A program made the position numbers and the translations under genes. Of a DNA stretch of 64,000 bases, positions 24,301 through 34,843 are shown one piece after another (within the stretch, counting starts at the first letter, position 1; each line of letters opens with the position of its first letter). The stretch covers positions 25,197,452 to 25,261,451 of the forward strand of contig OX637294.1 in NCBI GenBank assembly GCA_951799445.1, given 5' to 3'. The stretch comes from Pseudisothecium myosuroides. Lineage: Eukaryota; Streptophyta; Bryopsida; Hypnales; Lembophyllaceae. The notes below the pieces were generated by a model, which saw only the letters and a program-made list of their open reading frames with translations, did not search any database and had not been told where the DNA came from.

Positions 24301-27300
24301 CTGTACTACCAAAGCCTGCAGAAGTCGTGATTACTTTGCTAATTGCGTCCGTAATGTTGCCCGGGGGAACAGAGCTTTGATTTGGTGAGGAAAGCGTTCC
24401 GGTGAAAATTCCAAAGTCAGGGTGGGAGGAAGTGTTCATCACCCTCACCTGCGGAAATCAAAGTGTAACAAGAAGCCGCACTTGAGTTCAAACTCAAATA
24501 AAATAAATTCCTGTCAATGGTTTCAGTTGACCAAACCAACGAAATGCTGCATTGCAACTGTAAGGTAACTTATTACACCTTCATGCCTCCCTAAATGCCT
24601 CAAACTAAGCAGTTGAGAATTGTTCCTATTATTAAATTGCTTAATTTTTTGTTGAATCTTGTTGAAAGTCAAAAGAGAATTCTAGATTCCCTTCTTGTGT
24701 ATTTTTGTGGCATCATATAAATGAACTATGAATTTTCACGTTGCTCTTGAAAATAAGTGTACCCAAAAGCAACCCTAGGCTCTCATAAATAGAGGTGGTA
24801 TATTTTAGACAGGAATTTGAAGGGGTTGGTCTTAAAAAGGGGTCAGATTAGGTGTGGTAATCTTATATCAGACCACATTAAGGTTCATGAGCCTGCTACA
24901 GCAATCCAGTCTACAGTGACAATACGGACACACCATGGAATTCATGTTTTCTCACTCCCTTCACCTGCCACAAGGCTTGAATCCTGTACTAGAAAAAAAG
25001 CTTGGCATGCAAGATTCAAGGATATAGTACGACTTACAGGTTGTACAGATAAGGGCTCCACTTTTGCTTGATCGAATGTGAAGATGTTCACATAGTCGTC
25101 CTTGGTGGTAGTATTCAAAAAAACCTCGGTGACTCTGAAGGCTGCTGCTAAGTTGCTATCACTCCTTGTGGAGGGAATAATCTCGGCCATTGAAGACCCA
25201 CTGTCAATCAGTACCATTACAGCCTTCTTCACGTTCGTCGCTGATGTAAGGTACCTGTGATAAATTAACACAAGGGCATGATTCTGGGAGCCAAAATTTG
25301 TGACGTTCATCTGCACAAAACTCTAAAAAGCTAGGATTGGTATAGGATTTACGTTTCAGGCGGCAAAGCGCCAAAGTAGCGGAATTCTTCCAATTTAACG
25401 AAATCGACGTTCAATTGGGTTACTTACAGAAGAAATCCAATATGGAAATTGGACTACCGGTAATGTCCTTTTGAGTTCAAATTCTATTCCTAGTGTATCA
25501 TTGCTAGACATTGACTACGAAATTCTTCAAAATTTCCATACATGGACATTTTGGATTTCTCCTGCGACTCATGGAGAATGCAGCAGTAGCTTCTTTCATA
25601 TCTTAACAATGTGATTGATAAGCGTGGCTCAATATTACACTGAAGTCTTCTAAGTTCAAGCCGATAATCAAAGTGAACTGGGATAACATTCTACACTGTT
25701 GGGACTGAGCACCTTCTCACTATCATACCGCGGTAGAAGCAAATTGAAAAAAATATGTCAATCACCTTAGAGACTTGGCACATGGAACTAGGAAAATTCT
25801 AAAAATTGAGAATCTGGTGTTGCAAAGACATGTCATGAACTCAAGATTGTGTCTAACGGAATATACATTCTTCCTGTGAACAATTTCAAGGTTTGAGGAT
25901 CATGCATGTCTGACTCAGTGTTGCTTAAATACAAACTGGCTTACCATAATCTTAGACGAGGATCGTAGCTGCCACAGTCCGATTGATCCTGCAAGCAACA
26001 TTGTGCAATTTATATATTAATGCGAAATAGAAGTGTACCTACGCACTAAAAACTAGAAGAAACAATCACCTGCATCACCATCGCTTAAACCTTTGATTGA
26101 AGTATTCCAAAATATCATCAGCAGCACTTTGAATTTTTTTACCAGTGTAACATTCCTTACCATTCCTGGAAAGATCCTAAAAGTGCCATCAACTGAGCCG
26201 AAATACAGTCGAAAGAAGTGGGTGTTGTTCGAAAGTTTTTGGAAGAAACTGTCTAGGTTCCTTTGAGCGCAAATTTCTCGAAGTTGTCTCGGAGTTAAGT
26301 AGTCGGTCGCAGCGTACACTCCTGGCACTCTGTCATCAAGATTGCAAATCAAAATAATTATATTAAACATGCCATTGACTGCAGCAAACCCTAGTTTTTT
26401 AAACGACTCACCGAATTATTAATTGTGTCTAGTGATTTGAAGCTTCTTACAACTATTGATGCTGAGTCGAGAAAAATGGATTGAAAAATAATTATATATC
26501 TTGCCAATTCTGATGTACTTAGCCGTAAGTATCTAAAATTATACTCCGTATTAAAGACAAGTGTTTCCCATTCACCGCATATCCACTGCACAAAGATGTT
26601 TTCGCTTGGCTAAGGAGTCGAAGTTGGTCATATGATACAATTTCTTGTAAAGCAAAGATTGATTACTATGATGATCTAGTGCGCAAGAAGAGAGCCAAAT
26701 TTCTTACAAGATGAACCAAATTTTCTTGCAACTTGTACAGGAATGCCCGGTACAGCACACGGTACAGCCCGTTGGATGCACGGCACTGCAACCGACAAAT
26801 TGAACTGCAGGGTGCATTCACCGTGTACAGTGCACTTTGCAGTGTTCCTCTCATACGAGGATTCTGCCCCCACACTACTGGAGAATTGTGAAATCAATGG
26901 CATATCTACCGAATATTTAGTCAGTAGATTTGCGTACTCAGAGAATCTCCTCACGCACTAACTAAGCTTTCAACAGACCCAGATAGAATGGATTCATTGT
27001 GGAAATCAAGTTACCGACAGACCTTAGAAAGCTTCTGGAAAAGTCAAAGTTTCTCGACGAGCAGTTGTCTGTACAATAGGCGTTCTGGAGAACTCCTTGG
27101 CATGCATAGCCGGTAGTATCGGCTTTCGTCAAGGGGCATGCGAGCCGGCTACAGGTTGACTCAGCATTACAAGTACTCAATAAATCTGCAATTTGCACAA
27201 ACGAAAAATGACTTCCTTGCAGTCAATGAAATCCACAGTACTAGCACAAAACAGTTCGCCGTGAAATCGAAAGACAACAATGTTTGCGGGGAACGTTCAT

Positions 27301-27462
27301 ACCACAAGAATTGAGATCATTCGCTTGCACTTGGTTCACAAGCTCTCGAAGGTTGGCTTCTGTTTGGTTGAGAAGAAGATCCGCCTGCGGCGTTACTTGA
27401 GCACTCCCTCCCAGAATCAGGCCGAACAGAACTAGAATGAGGAATCGAATGGACAAATCCAT
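21362..27462 (-). CDS. Secreted/type I membrane VWA-domain protein resembling calcium-channel alpha2/delta, 9 exons, 581 aa
   Basis: Exons (minus): 27303-27462, 27015-27185, 26161-26321, 25945-25988, 25038-25254, 24278-24448, 23312-23657, 22236-22414, 21362-21658; phases agree. Residues 1-21 form a signal peptide. A Cys-rich segment (about 54-100) is followed by GTFRIFPGM and YDPRLRLWY (about residues 161-180), the arrangement found before the VWA domain in alpha2/delta and CACHD1-type proteins. The VWA domain follows (KKAVMVLIDSGSSM at 188-201; VIILLTDSEAV; WDLIKNNNITVFFY). A Cache-like strand pair comes next (STNGELVGVAAINI), then a Cys-rich stalk, one membrane helix (about 529-556) and an acidic cytoplasmic tail. 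In animals such proteins bind calcium-channel pores and ligands outside the cell; no plant role is known to me. At 581 aa it is about half the animal length, ending soon after one Cache-like part. The exon 2/3 junction is the least certain: the acceptor at 26322 was chosen for phase. Confidence 0.8.
24037..24114 (-). pseudogene. Decayed duplicate of part of exon 7 inside intron 6 of the VWA gene
   Basis: Read on the minus strand, this segment gives IVVIADNKAANA...RWDLIKK, parallel to VIILLTDSEAVGA...PWDLIKN at the start of exon 7 (23312-23657), and then meets a stop. It has lost its splice acceptor context. It looks like a partial internal duplication or a remnant of a second gene copy. Confidence 0.55.
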
Positions 27463-28013
27463 TTGTGCACAGAAGTATCACCACCCTCAGACTCACGTGC
27501 AACTGTCTATACTAATTAAAGAGATCGATAGAATTGAAAACAAAAAAGGCTGAGGCCATGTTTTATGTTTAACTAGTAACACAAACTGTGTCAGATACCA
27601 GGCTCCCTTGATCTGTGTTGACCACTTGTAAGCAACCCTACCCGTTGAACTCTCAACCATCTAATGCGTAAGATGCACTACTGAAGAGAATGCATGTGAG
27701 CTCGGCAGTACATGTCGGTATACATGCTGTCACTTTCGTCGGGTAAGCCTAAAGCAATCGTGTGACGATCATTCTTCAATGAACTCACCGATATGTTTTG
27801 GCTAAGGAATTGTGCAATTGTGACGATGGAAAATGGATCCCAAGGAAGAAGCGCCACCAGGAAAACTTCGAAGACATACTTGGATAGTACGCCAGTACGG
27901 TACGACTAGCCTGGAGGAGAACTGTACCCGAGTGGCCCTCACTTGGTGGAGAACCTTGTTTGACTTCCTGCGCCAGCATATAGTTTGCCAACAAGGAAAT
28001 TTTGTTCCTTTGG
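27463..28013. other. Promoter side of the VWA gene
   Basis: Sequence upstream of the start codon at 27462. No TATA box or other site can be assigned with confidence. A 63-codon plus-strand frame (27833-28024) has no recognisable motif. Confidence 0.35.
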
Positions 28014-28256
28014 TTAACCCCTAAAGTCCCATTGTTCCTTGGGGGATAAAATGAATTTTGGAATAATTTTTATGAGGTTCCTATCAAAGCAAATTTTTTG
28101 AAACTTCTTCATAAGATTGAAAACTTATTAGCTTTCTAAGAATGTATTTCTATTATTGTTAGTGCCTAGGAGCAAAAGTCATACTACAATAAGCCCAAAT
28201 CTCAACTTGGCGTGCAATAAAAGAAATCCACCAAACTTGAAATTTATATATATATA

Positions 28257-28326
<70 letters not shown>

Positions 28327-28434
28327 AATTTGGCTATATGAAAAGTTATGGAGCATCTTGTTTGGAGGGCAATCAAAGCATCTTCTTGAAAAAATAACAC
28401 ATTGAAATCATCTAGAAAATCCTAATATCCTTGT
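28014..28434 (+). mobile_element. Truncated family A element, copy 4, carrying a (TA)n run
   Basis: It starts TTAACCCCTAAAGTCCCATTG and continues with family A interior (GTGCCTAGGAGCAAAAGT, AAGTTATGGAGCATCTTG, AAGCATCTTCTTGAAAAA) but lacks the right end. A (TA)n microsatellite of about 75 bp (28245-28322) has expanded within it. A complete family C element directly follows. Confidence 0.7.
28245..28322. repeat. (TA)n microsatellite
   Basis: An alternating TA tract with a few AAATA interruptions. It gives rise to spurious IYIYIY reading frames on the minus strand. Confidence 0.95.
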
Positions 28435-28664
28435 TTAACCCTTGAACGACGCGGAGGATGTTTGGCGTCCGATGAATGACAGAGCATCTTTGCATGTGGA
28501 CAGAAGTGCAACTATTCATCCTCGGAATTTTGTTGTGAAAAGGGAAGGTCTTCTACAGTAGGCCAATTTCCAATGAGTGCTTTTCCATTTTGTTAAGGCA
28601 ATGATTCACATGGTAATGAAAAGGGAGGATTTCAAGAGTCATCCCTTCATCCTTTAAAGGTTAA
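28435..28664 (+). mobile_element. TTAA-bounded MITE, family C, copy 7
   Basis: It runs from TTAACCCTTGAACGACGCGG to CATCCTTTAAAGGTTAA, with TTAA on both ends. It is almost identical, in inverted orientation, to 31584-31812, which suggests recent mobility of this subfamily. It encodes no protein. Confidence 0.85.
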
Positions 28665-30735
28665 ATGAAATAAGAATTCAATGCTACACTATTCTAAGAA
28701 TTTCATCTCCTTCTGAGTGTTGTAATCATAGAAGAAACAAATTATTTTTTAAATGGCCTATTCATATGCCACTTCTCCATCCATTTTCTAAGACCAGTAC
28801 AGATTTCACACCGCACTAGGTCTAAACGTAGCAAGTTTGTGAAATACCACCATTTTACCGAAAGAAGCGTTCAGAGTAATAGAATAGGGTCTACCTTATT
28901 TTAGACCTGTAGTTGGCAGATTTTTTTTAGCCAACCACTGTAGGGCTTGTTCACTTTCAGGTACAGGATATTCAGACTGACTGGTGCCGATTCTCCTTGC
29001 GTTTCCCAAAGCTTCCAATCAGTGAAAGGGCAGGCGGAAAACAATTCTACAGACAGCTCTGACCTCTATATTATAATGAAAAAACCAATAAAAGAATTGG
29101 CAACTTGCCGCTGGTTTAGCTGGCAATAGCTCTCCGTAGTTCGTGCACAAAGTGGGATTCGATGAGATACAGTATTTTAATTTGATTTTTTTAAACACAA
29201 AATCCTCCCTATGCCAGCCAGTTTTCAACTCCAACCCGTAATAAAATGTGAAGGTTTGATTCCGTACTCAGGTGCCGCAATCGAATTTCCAAGTCAGATC
29301 CTAAAGGGTCCATGTCACCTCTGACCATTCACAAGATGGCATGTGGCACTTTTTGACATAAATGACTTAGTTTATGTTGAATTTGACTTTCACGTAGGCA
29401 TAGAACACTCATAACATTGGTAACCAACGTTGGGGTCCTTTTGCTTTCATTAAAAATGAAAACCTCTAGGGTGGCAACTTCTTAACCAGTCGATGATTCT
29501 CTTGCAACTTCCCACTCATTCTATGGCATTAGCGTTGCAACTTTTCAACTAGTAAATAATTCTCTACATATCGTAACGGAGTCACTTACTCCCATGTGTA
29601 TAGGGATGCATTATCCCTATTCTGCCTCCAAGGGGGAATGATTTAGGCTGGTTAACAATATTACGTATGAAACTGATGCAAAGCTTGCCTACCATAACGT
29701 TGTTTATATGTGAAATAGGGGTTCCTTTTGCATCCTTGAAAAGCATCCCCCCACAATAATGTTTTTTTATTAGGCAATTTAATGTCCGATTACCTCAAAA
29801 AAAGTGGGTAGCTTCAAGCCTTTGGAGGAAAAAAGTGAGTAAATGTGTTTTAAAATGTTAGATTGTAATCATGGCCCTGCACACCGCTCACATAATGTTT
29901 CCAAACTTCATTGCATCTATTGTGCAAAGCTAGCACACACAAAAATTGTATGCTCAAAATTGGCCACCTTCAATTCAAGCCTCCCTCAAATGAAGGAACC
30001 AAAAAATTCATAATCTTCTTGAAAGAAAGGCTACATAACTATTGGACCAAGAAAAACAAAAACGAAAAAACTACCCCATAATGAACTGAATTGTTGGCTC
30101 TTTAACCACCTCCAATCCTAACATTAACTAATAAGTCCCTCAAAGTCATCTAGGGAGGCATGATACCTTCTCAGCATAGAAAAAACCTTTGTGTGGTTAT
30201 ACAATCGGTTATGAACATGTTCAGAGTGATGGACCTTTGGCTTTTAGAAGAACAACATTGTTAGATGGAATAACAATTCAGCACCTAAATGGCCAATGCA
30301 TGGTTGTCTTTCTTACTGCACCGTTCCCTCGCCAACAGAACTAGGTAGTCCGTGCTTGCCAAACTTTAGACACCAACTTGGCATGGCTGCTTAAGGCTCC
30401 AACACGCCCTTGTTTTGGAGGTATTTTGGTCAAGAGCTTCAATTGCAGAGTTGCATAGAAACAGAAGCACAGCATGAGCTGGGAAGAAATGCTTCTCCAG
30501 TTACGTACATTCCGATTAAAACCAAGGAAGGAACAGAAATGGAGCAGGGAAGGAGTGCTCCAAAAGTTGCAAATATTCAGGGTCACAGTAGGGGCCGGGC
30601 AGCTTCGAGTGGGCCTCTTCTTGCCACACCCAAGCTTTTCTGTCCTCCCCACATATTCTGTCTGATGTCCAGTGTCGTTGCTCTTTTTTTATCTGGAGAG
30701 AGAGCGAAACTGAACGCCTACCTCACTGAATGAGG
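28665..30735. other. Spacer, no gene supported
   Basis: Overlapping frames on both strands at 30341-30733 have no recognisable domain and no splice-linked partner. The rest is AT-rich with no clear element. Confidence 0.35.
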
Positions 30736-31203
30736 AGATTGCACTTTTCAAAACTTTCTTTGTACAGTACTCCCAGATTTATTATTCTCTCAAATATCAA
30801 ACATCAAACAGAGTTTTACATAAATCTTACTTACTTCGGCGTGAAGTCTGTGCATTGTGCACTTTGCGTTTCGAATCAAGCGCTGATGAGATTGAATTTT
30901 CCAATACTTTCTCTGTACAGAACTTCCAGATTTTTTATTCACTCGAACATCGAACATCAAACAGAGTTTTACATAAATCTTTACTTACTCCGGCGTGAAG
31001 TCTGTGCATTGTGCACTTTGCGTTTCGAATCAAGCGCTGATGAGATTGAACTTTTCAATACTTTCTCTGTACAGAACTTCCAAATTTTATATTCACTCAA
31101 ACATCAAACAGAGTTTTACATAAATCTTACTTAACTTTCTTCGGCGTGAAGTCTGTGCATTGTGCACTTTGCGTTTCGAATCAAGCGCTGGGGCAACCTC
31201 CGC
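30736..31203. repeat. Tandem array, three copies of a unit of about 153 bp
   Basis: Copies begin at about 30736, 30888 and 31042, each starting GAGATTG and ending in TTTCGAATCAAGCGCTG. They share CATCAAACAGAGTTTTACAT and GGCGTGAAGTCTGTGCATTG. The third copy has a small insertion, and the start of a fourth (GAGATTGAATAG) follows at 31203. The 134-codon frame across the array repeats itself and is not thought to be a gene. Confidence 0.9.
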
Positions 31204-31583
31204 GAGATTGAATAGTCTAATCCATAAAATCACTTGATTGCCCGCTTGGCCTAAAGACATTGTTTATTACAAACAAAACAAAGTCAACTCCAGAGGTCAG
31301 CCATTTCGGTGGTGGTGGACAATTAGAGTATCCGTCGCCACCAGGTGCACTCCATTCCTCCACGGCACCAAGAAGTGGCAAGGCACTTTCTACCTCTTGA
31401 GATGTGGCGGTGCGCTCAAGCCCCCATGCTTTGCATCAACCACCCCTACAGGTCTTAACTAAAGCTCTTCCCTCTTCTTCTCACACCTCTCACTAAAATT
31501 GGTAAATAGCCTCCACGTCTTCTACAAAAGCCATAGTCAAAGTTGACTAAGTTGGTGTGAGTGTAAAACTACCTACTATAAAC
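31204..31583. other. Spacer, no gene supported
   Basis: A 74-codon plus-strand frame (31238-31462) lies here, but it has no family motif. Nothing else was recognised. Confidence 0.35.
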
Positions 31584-31812
31584 TTAACCCTTAAAGGACA
31601 AAGGGTGACCCTCAAAATCCTCCCTTTCCATTACCATGTGAATCATTGCCTTAACAAAATGAAAAAGCACTCATTGGAAATTGACCTACTATAGAAGACC
31701 TTCACTTTTCACAACAAAACTCTGAGGATGAATAGTTACACTTCTGTCCACATGCAAAGATGCTCTGTCATTCATCGGACGCCAAACGTCCTCCGCGTTG
31801 TTCAAGGATTAA
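31584..31812 (-). mobile_element. TTAA-bounded MITE, family C, copy 8 (inverted)
   Basis: The ends are TTAACCCTTAAAGGACAAAG and GTTGTTCAAGGATTAA. It is nearly the exact reverse complement of 28435-28664, so the two copies form a large inverted pair about 3 kb apart. Confidence 0.85.
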
Positions 31813-32078
31813 AGGCCCTCCATTGCCGAGCAAATGTGGGAGTGATAGGAGCGGCACAACTTCTACCATGACGGAGTGCTAGTGTGGTTGGTGGCAATGC
31901 TCTTATTAATATTGACAACTTGATCACCCACTCCATTGCCTCCATTGCCAAATATTCAGATGAAAGTTGTCAAGACCTTCTTTGAGAATATCCAGTGGTG
32001 GTGGTGGCAGTGGTTGACCACTTAACATTTTTTTGAGGAGGATATGGCAATTTCATCCATTTTTTTCACCCATTTCTG

Positions 32079-32313
32079 TTAGTGACAATCCTAGAAGGAT
32101 GCCACAAGTACTAAATGCCGAATGGATGACAAAGAATCCTTCTATGTAGGACAAAAGTGCACATCTTCATCCTTGAAATTATGTGTGGAAAGGAAAGGTC
32201 TTGCATAGGAGTTTGACCTCCAATGACTACTCTTGGGAGTTTTGGAACAAATGATTCATACGGTACAAAAAAGGATGATTTCCACAGTGACCAGGTCGTC
32301 TTTCTAAGGTTAA
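32079..32313 (+). mobile_element. Family C MITE, copy 9, left TTAA decayed
   Basis: The blocks CCGAATGGATGACAAAGAATCC, TGTAGGACAAAAGTGCACA, TTTGACCTCCAATGACTAC and GGATGATTTCCACAGTGACC are in family order. The right end TCTAAGGTTAA is at 32310-32313. The left border is approximate. Confidence 0.65.
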
Positions 32314-32569
32314 CCCCTTACTGCTTTGACGTTCAAAAAGTGGACAATGTAGAGAGTCGAATGCACAATTGATGACCGCCTTTCATTCATCCAATTTCCA
32401 AGGAGAACAATTTTTGAGTTGCGAACCAATTGCAAACCATTCCAAAGTGCGTGGCTGGCTGAACACAGCCCAAGCAGTTTAAAAAAAACTGTAGAAAAAT
32501 CAATCAGTATTTGCTAAAAAATTTGCATGCTCAGAGCAATGACAATGACAACGAACATTTTATGAAATT

Positions 32570-33273
32570 TTATCTTGGAAACTCACAATCACATTATCAA
32601 ACTCATTCTGAGCAACAACTATTAAAGCACATTCTCCAACAATCATCCAACAATAAACCTTTATAACTTCATAACTTTTGTATTTGAAATCCAAATAAGT
32701 CATTCTATGGTGCGCTGGAATCCTCGGCTTTGATTTGCTAACAAGATTTTTTTTTATAAATGTGATCATTCTAACAATTGAGACCATGCTTGCATGTAAG
32801 GTAACTACACCTAAAATCAATGCCTTTCTAAAACCAATAGCTAAAGATTCTTGCCTAAAAATGTACTCCCACTATTCATAAGAGTCTAGTGTTAGTTGGT
32901 TTTAGAAACACTCCTTAGTTTTAGCTCTCTGAAAATTCATATTTTATTCATACAATGTTCAAAAAATGCATACTAAGAGAATCTAGAATTCCCTTTAGAC
33001 TATCAATAAGACCCCACAAAAACTTTTTCAATATAATAATGGGAACCATGCCAAAAGTTTGCCATTCATTGTGGGTATGTGGAGGGGGACATGCAGGATA
33101 CTCCACATGGAAATTACCGTGCCTGGGTGCTACATATATTTGTTGGAATACGAATTGCAAGTGGACATTTATGCTAACTAGGCATATTTGGATTGGGAGT
33201 TGAAGAACTGGCGGCCCACCAATGCCTGTTAACAATATGGTACTGTATGGGATACATATAACTAGAGGGGTAG
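32570..33273 (-). pseudogene. Diverged copy of intron 1/upstream sequence of the hydrolase gene
   Basis: The segment 32570-32785 aligns with 15690-15893 (intron 1 side of the hydrolase gene), with shared GGTGCGNTGGAATCCTC and AACTCATTC blocks. The segment 33184-33273 aligns with 16384-16470, upstream of the same gene. The coding exon that should lie between the two blocks is not recognisable. Differences in the best-aligned part are mostly C/T and G/A changes. Confidence 0.55.
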
Positions 33274-33377
33274 GCAGTTACTGCCTCTTTTGGGTGCATT
33301 GCCTGTTGACAATATGGTACTGTATGGGATACATATAACTAGAGGGGTAGGCAGTTACTGCCTCTTTTGGGTGCATT
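33224..33377. repeat. Two tandem copies of a 77-bp unit
   Basis: The units 33224-33300 and 33301-33377 differ at about one position. A third, partial copy of the middle part (GGTACTGTATGGGATACATA) is at about 33973-34003. Confidence 0.9.
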
Positions 33378-33408
33378 GTGACAAACTGTGTCACAATGCA
33401 CCCAAAAG
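33364..33408. repeat. Perfect 20-bp inverted repeat with 5-nt loop
   Basis: The arms CTTTTGGGTGCATTGTGACA and its exact reverse complement are separated by AACTG. The left arm overlaps the end of the 77-bp tandem unit. Confidence 0.9.
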
Positions 33409-33619
33409 AATTTTAAATTTGAAAAAAATTATAAATTCAGCCCCCTCCCCCCAAAAAATTAAAATTTAAAATTTTAAAATTTTTCATACCCCTTCCCCTC
33501 CCCCAAAAAAAATTAATTTTTAAATTTTTAAATTTTCATACCCTCCCCCATCCCCTCTACTCTCTTGTAATTTCCAGAAAGCAATAAAATTGACAAACAA
33601 TATGGGACAAACAACATCC

Positions 33620-33795
33620 CGTATCTTGTACCCGTATCCGTGTTCATACTCGTATGTATTCAAATCCAGTATTGTGTCATATCTGTATCCATATCCACAT
33701 CCGTATCTGTATCCATAATCAGTATTCATTGTGTATTCATATACGGTATTGTATCCGTACCCAGTATTCATTTTCGTATCCGTATCCGTATTGAT
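33620..33795. repeat. Degenerate TATCCG-type hexamer minisatellite
   Basis: Many diverged repeats of GTATCC/GTATTC. The minus-strand frame over it reads alternating Tyr-Gly and is an artefact of the repeat. Confidence 0.85.
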
Positions 33796-34094
33796 ATTTG
33801 GACGGCTTGAATTAAATCTCACAAAATCAACGGCTTGTGATTTTTTGAGAAATCAACGGCAATTTCGAAGGTAAGCATTTTAAAAAAAAAAAATCAACGG
33901 CCTTAAAAAAATTTGAGAGAAGGGGAGGGCAACTAATACAAACCAGAAGGTGACAGCCTCTTTTGGGCACATTGTGGTACTGTATGGGATACATATAACT
34001 AGAGCATTCATCTTCCCAACCTCAAAAATTTAAGTAAGAGCACCTAAAGTTTTTCTTAGACCCAATTTTTTTTCAAAAATAATCCAAAATAAAT

Positions 34095-34460
34095 TTAATC
34101 CTTGAGGATCCATTATCTCCTTGGGGAACAAATGAAAGTTCAAATAGGTTTCTATGATCTCAATGTTTGGCGATTTTTTTGAAACTCTTTATTAAATTAG
34201 AATAACACATTAGCTTATTGGAAATATGATTTGTATTCCAATCAGTGCTCAGGAGCAAAAATTATGCAATCCTAAGCAAAAATTTAAACTTGCCAAGTAG
34301 CAAAAGAAATCCACAAAAACTTGAAATAAAAATTTAAACATTTGTTTATCGTAGGTTGAATTTTGATCTACATTCAAATTGTAACATTTGCTTTAGTTTC
34401 TTTTATTTGAATAAGAAGTGAAAAAATTAAAGAGCATCTTGTTTTGTATGCAATCAGGGC
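34095..34460 (+). mobile_element. Relic of a family A element
   Basis: It begins TTTAATCCTTGAGGATCC and follows the order of the 28014 copy: CTCCTTGGGGAACAAATG, TTTCTATGATCTCAA, TTAGCTTATTGGAAAT, CAGTGCTCAGGAGCAAAAAT. The right end is not recognisable. Confidence 0.5.
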
Positions 34461-34843
34461 ATTTTTTTGGAAATTGAGCGTATTGGTAAATGGAAGCCAC
34501 ATTTAACTCACTTTTGTTAGTATTTTTGTGATTTTTGTGAAATTGTTTTAAATTTTTGAAGTTGAAACGACATTAGTCTCTAAAAGTGTCTCCACCTTAA
34601 TATGCAAATTGTTAGTATACATTGGAGAATGTAATATGTACCTCAATGCTTCAAAATGAACCGCAAAGCACAACTTGTGTCAAAGAAACCTTTTACAGCT
34701 TGAGCTATTTCAAAACCTTCTTTTTCATAAAGCTTGCAATCTAATTGGTCAATAATCAAACTTAGCATGGACTTTTAGAAAAGACTTGCATGGTTTTAAG
34801 ATCCTATTTTTGAATTAGTTACCCCCTGATCCCAAATGTAGAT

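Noticed and set aside
26666..26954. Cys-containing minus-strand frames between exons 2 and 3 of the VWA gene
   Set aside because: No acceptor/donor combination gave a phase-compatible exon, while direct joining of 27015 to 26321 keeps the frame; treated as intron, though this is the least certain part of the gene.
28159..28400. Frames rich in Ile-Tyr
   Set aside because: Translation of a (TA)n microsatellite.
30730..31134. 134-codon plus-strand frame
   Set aside because: It is an internal repeat of the 153-bp tandem unit with no motif.
30736..31203. CRISPR-like array
   Set aside because: Repeats are about 153 bp without unique spacers, in a plant nuclear context.
33520..33822. Frame rich in Tyr-Gly and Asn-Thr
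   Set aside because: Translation of a degenerate TATCCG-type minisatellite.
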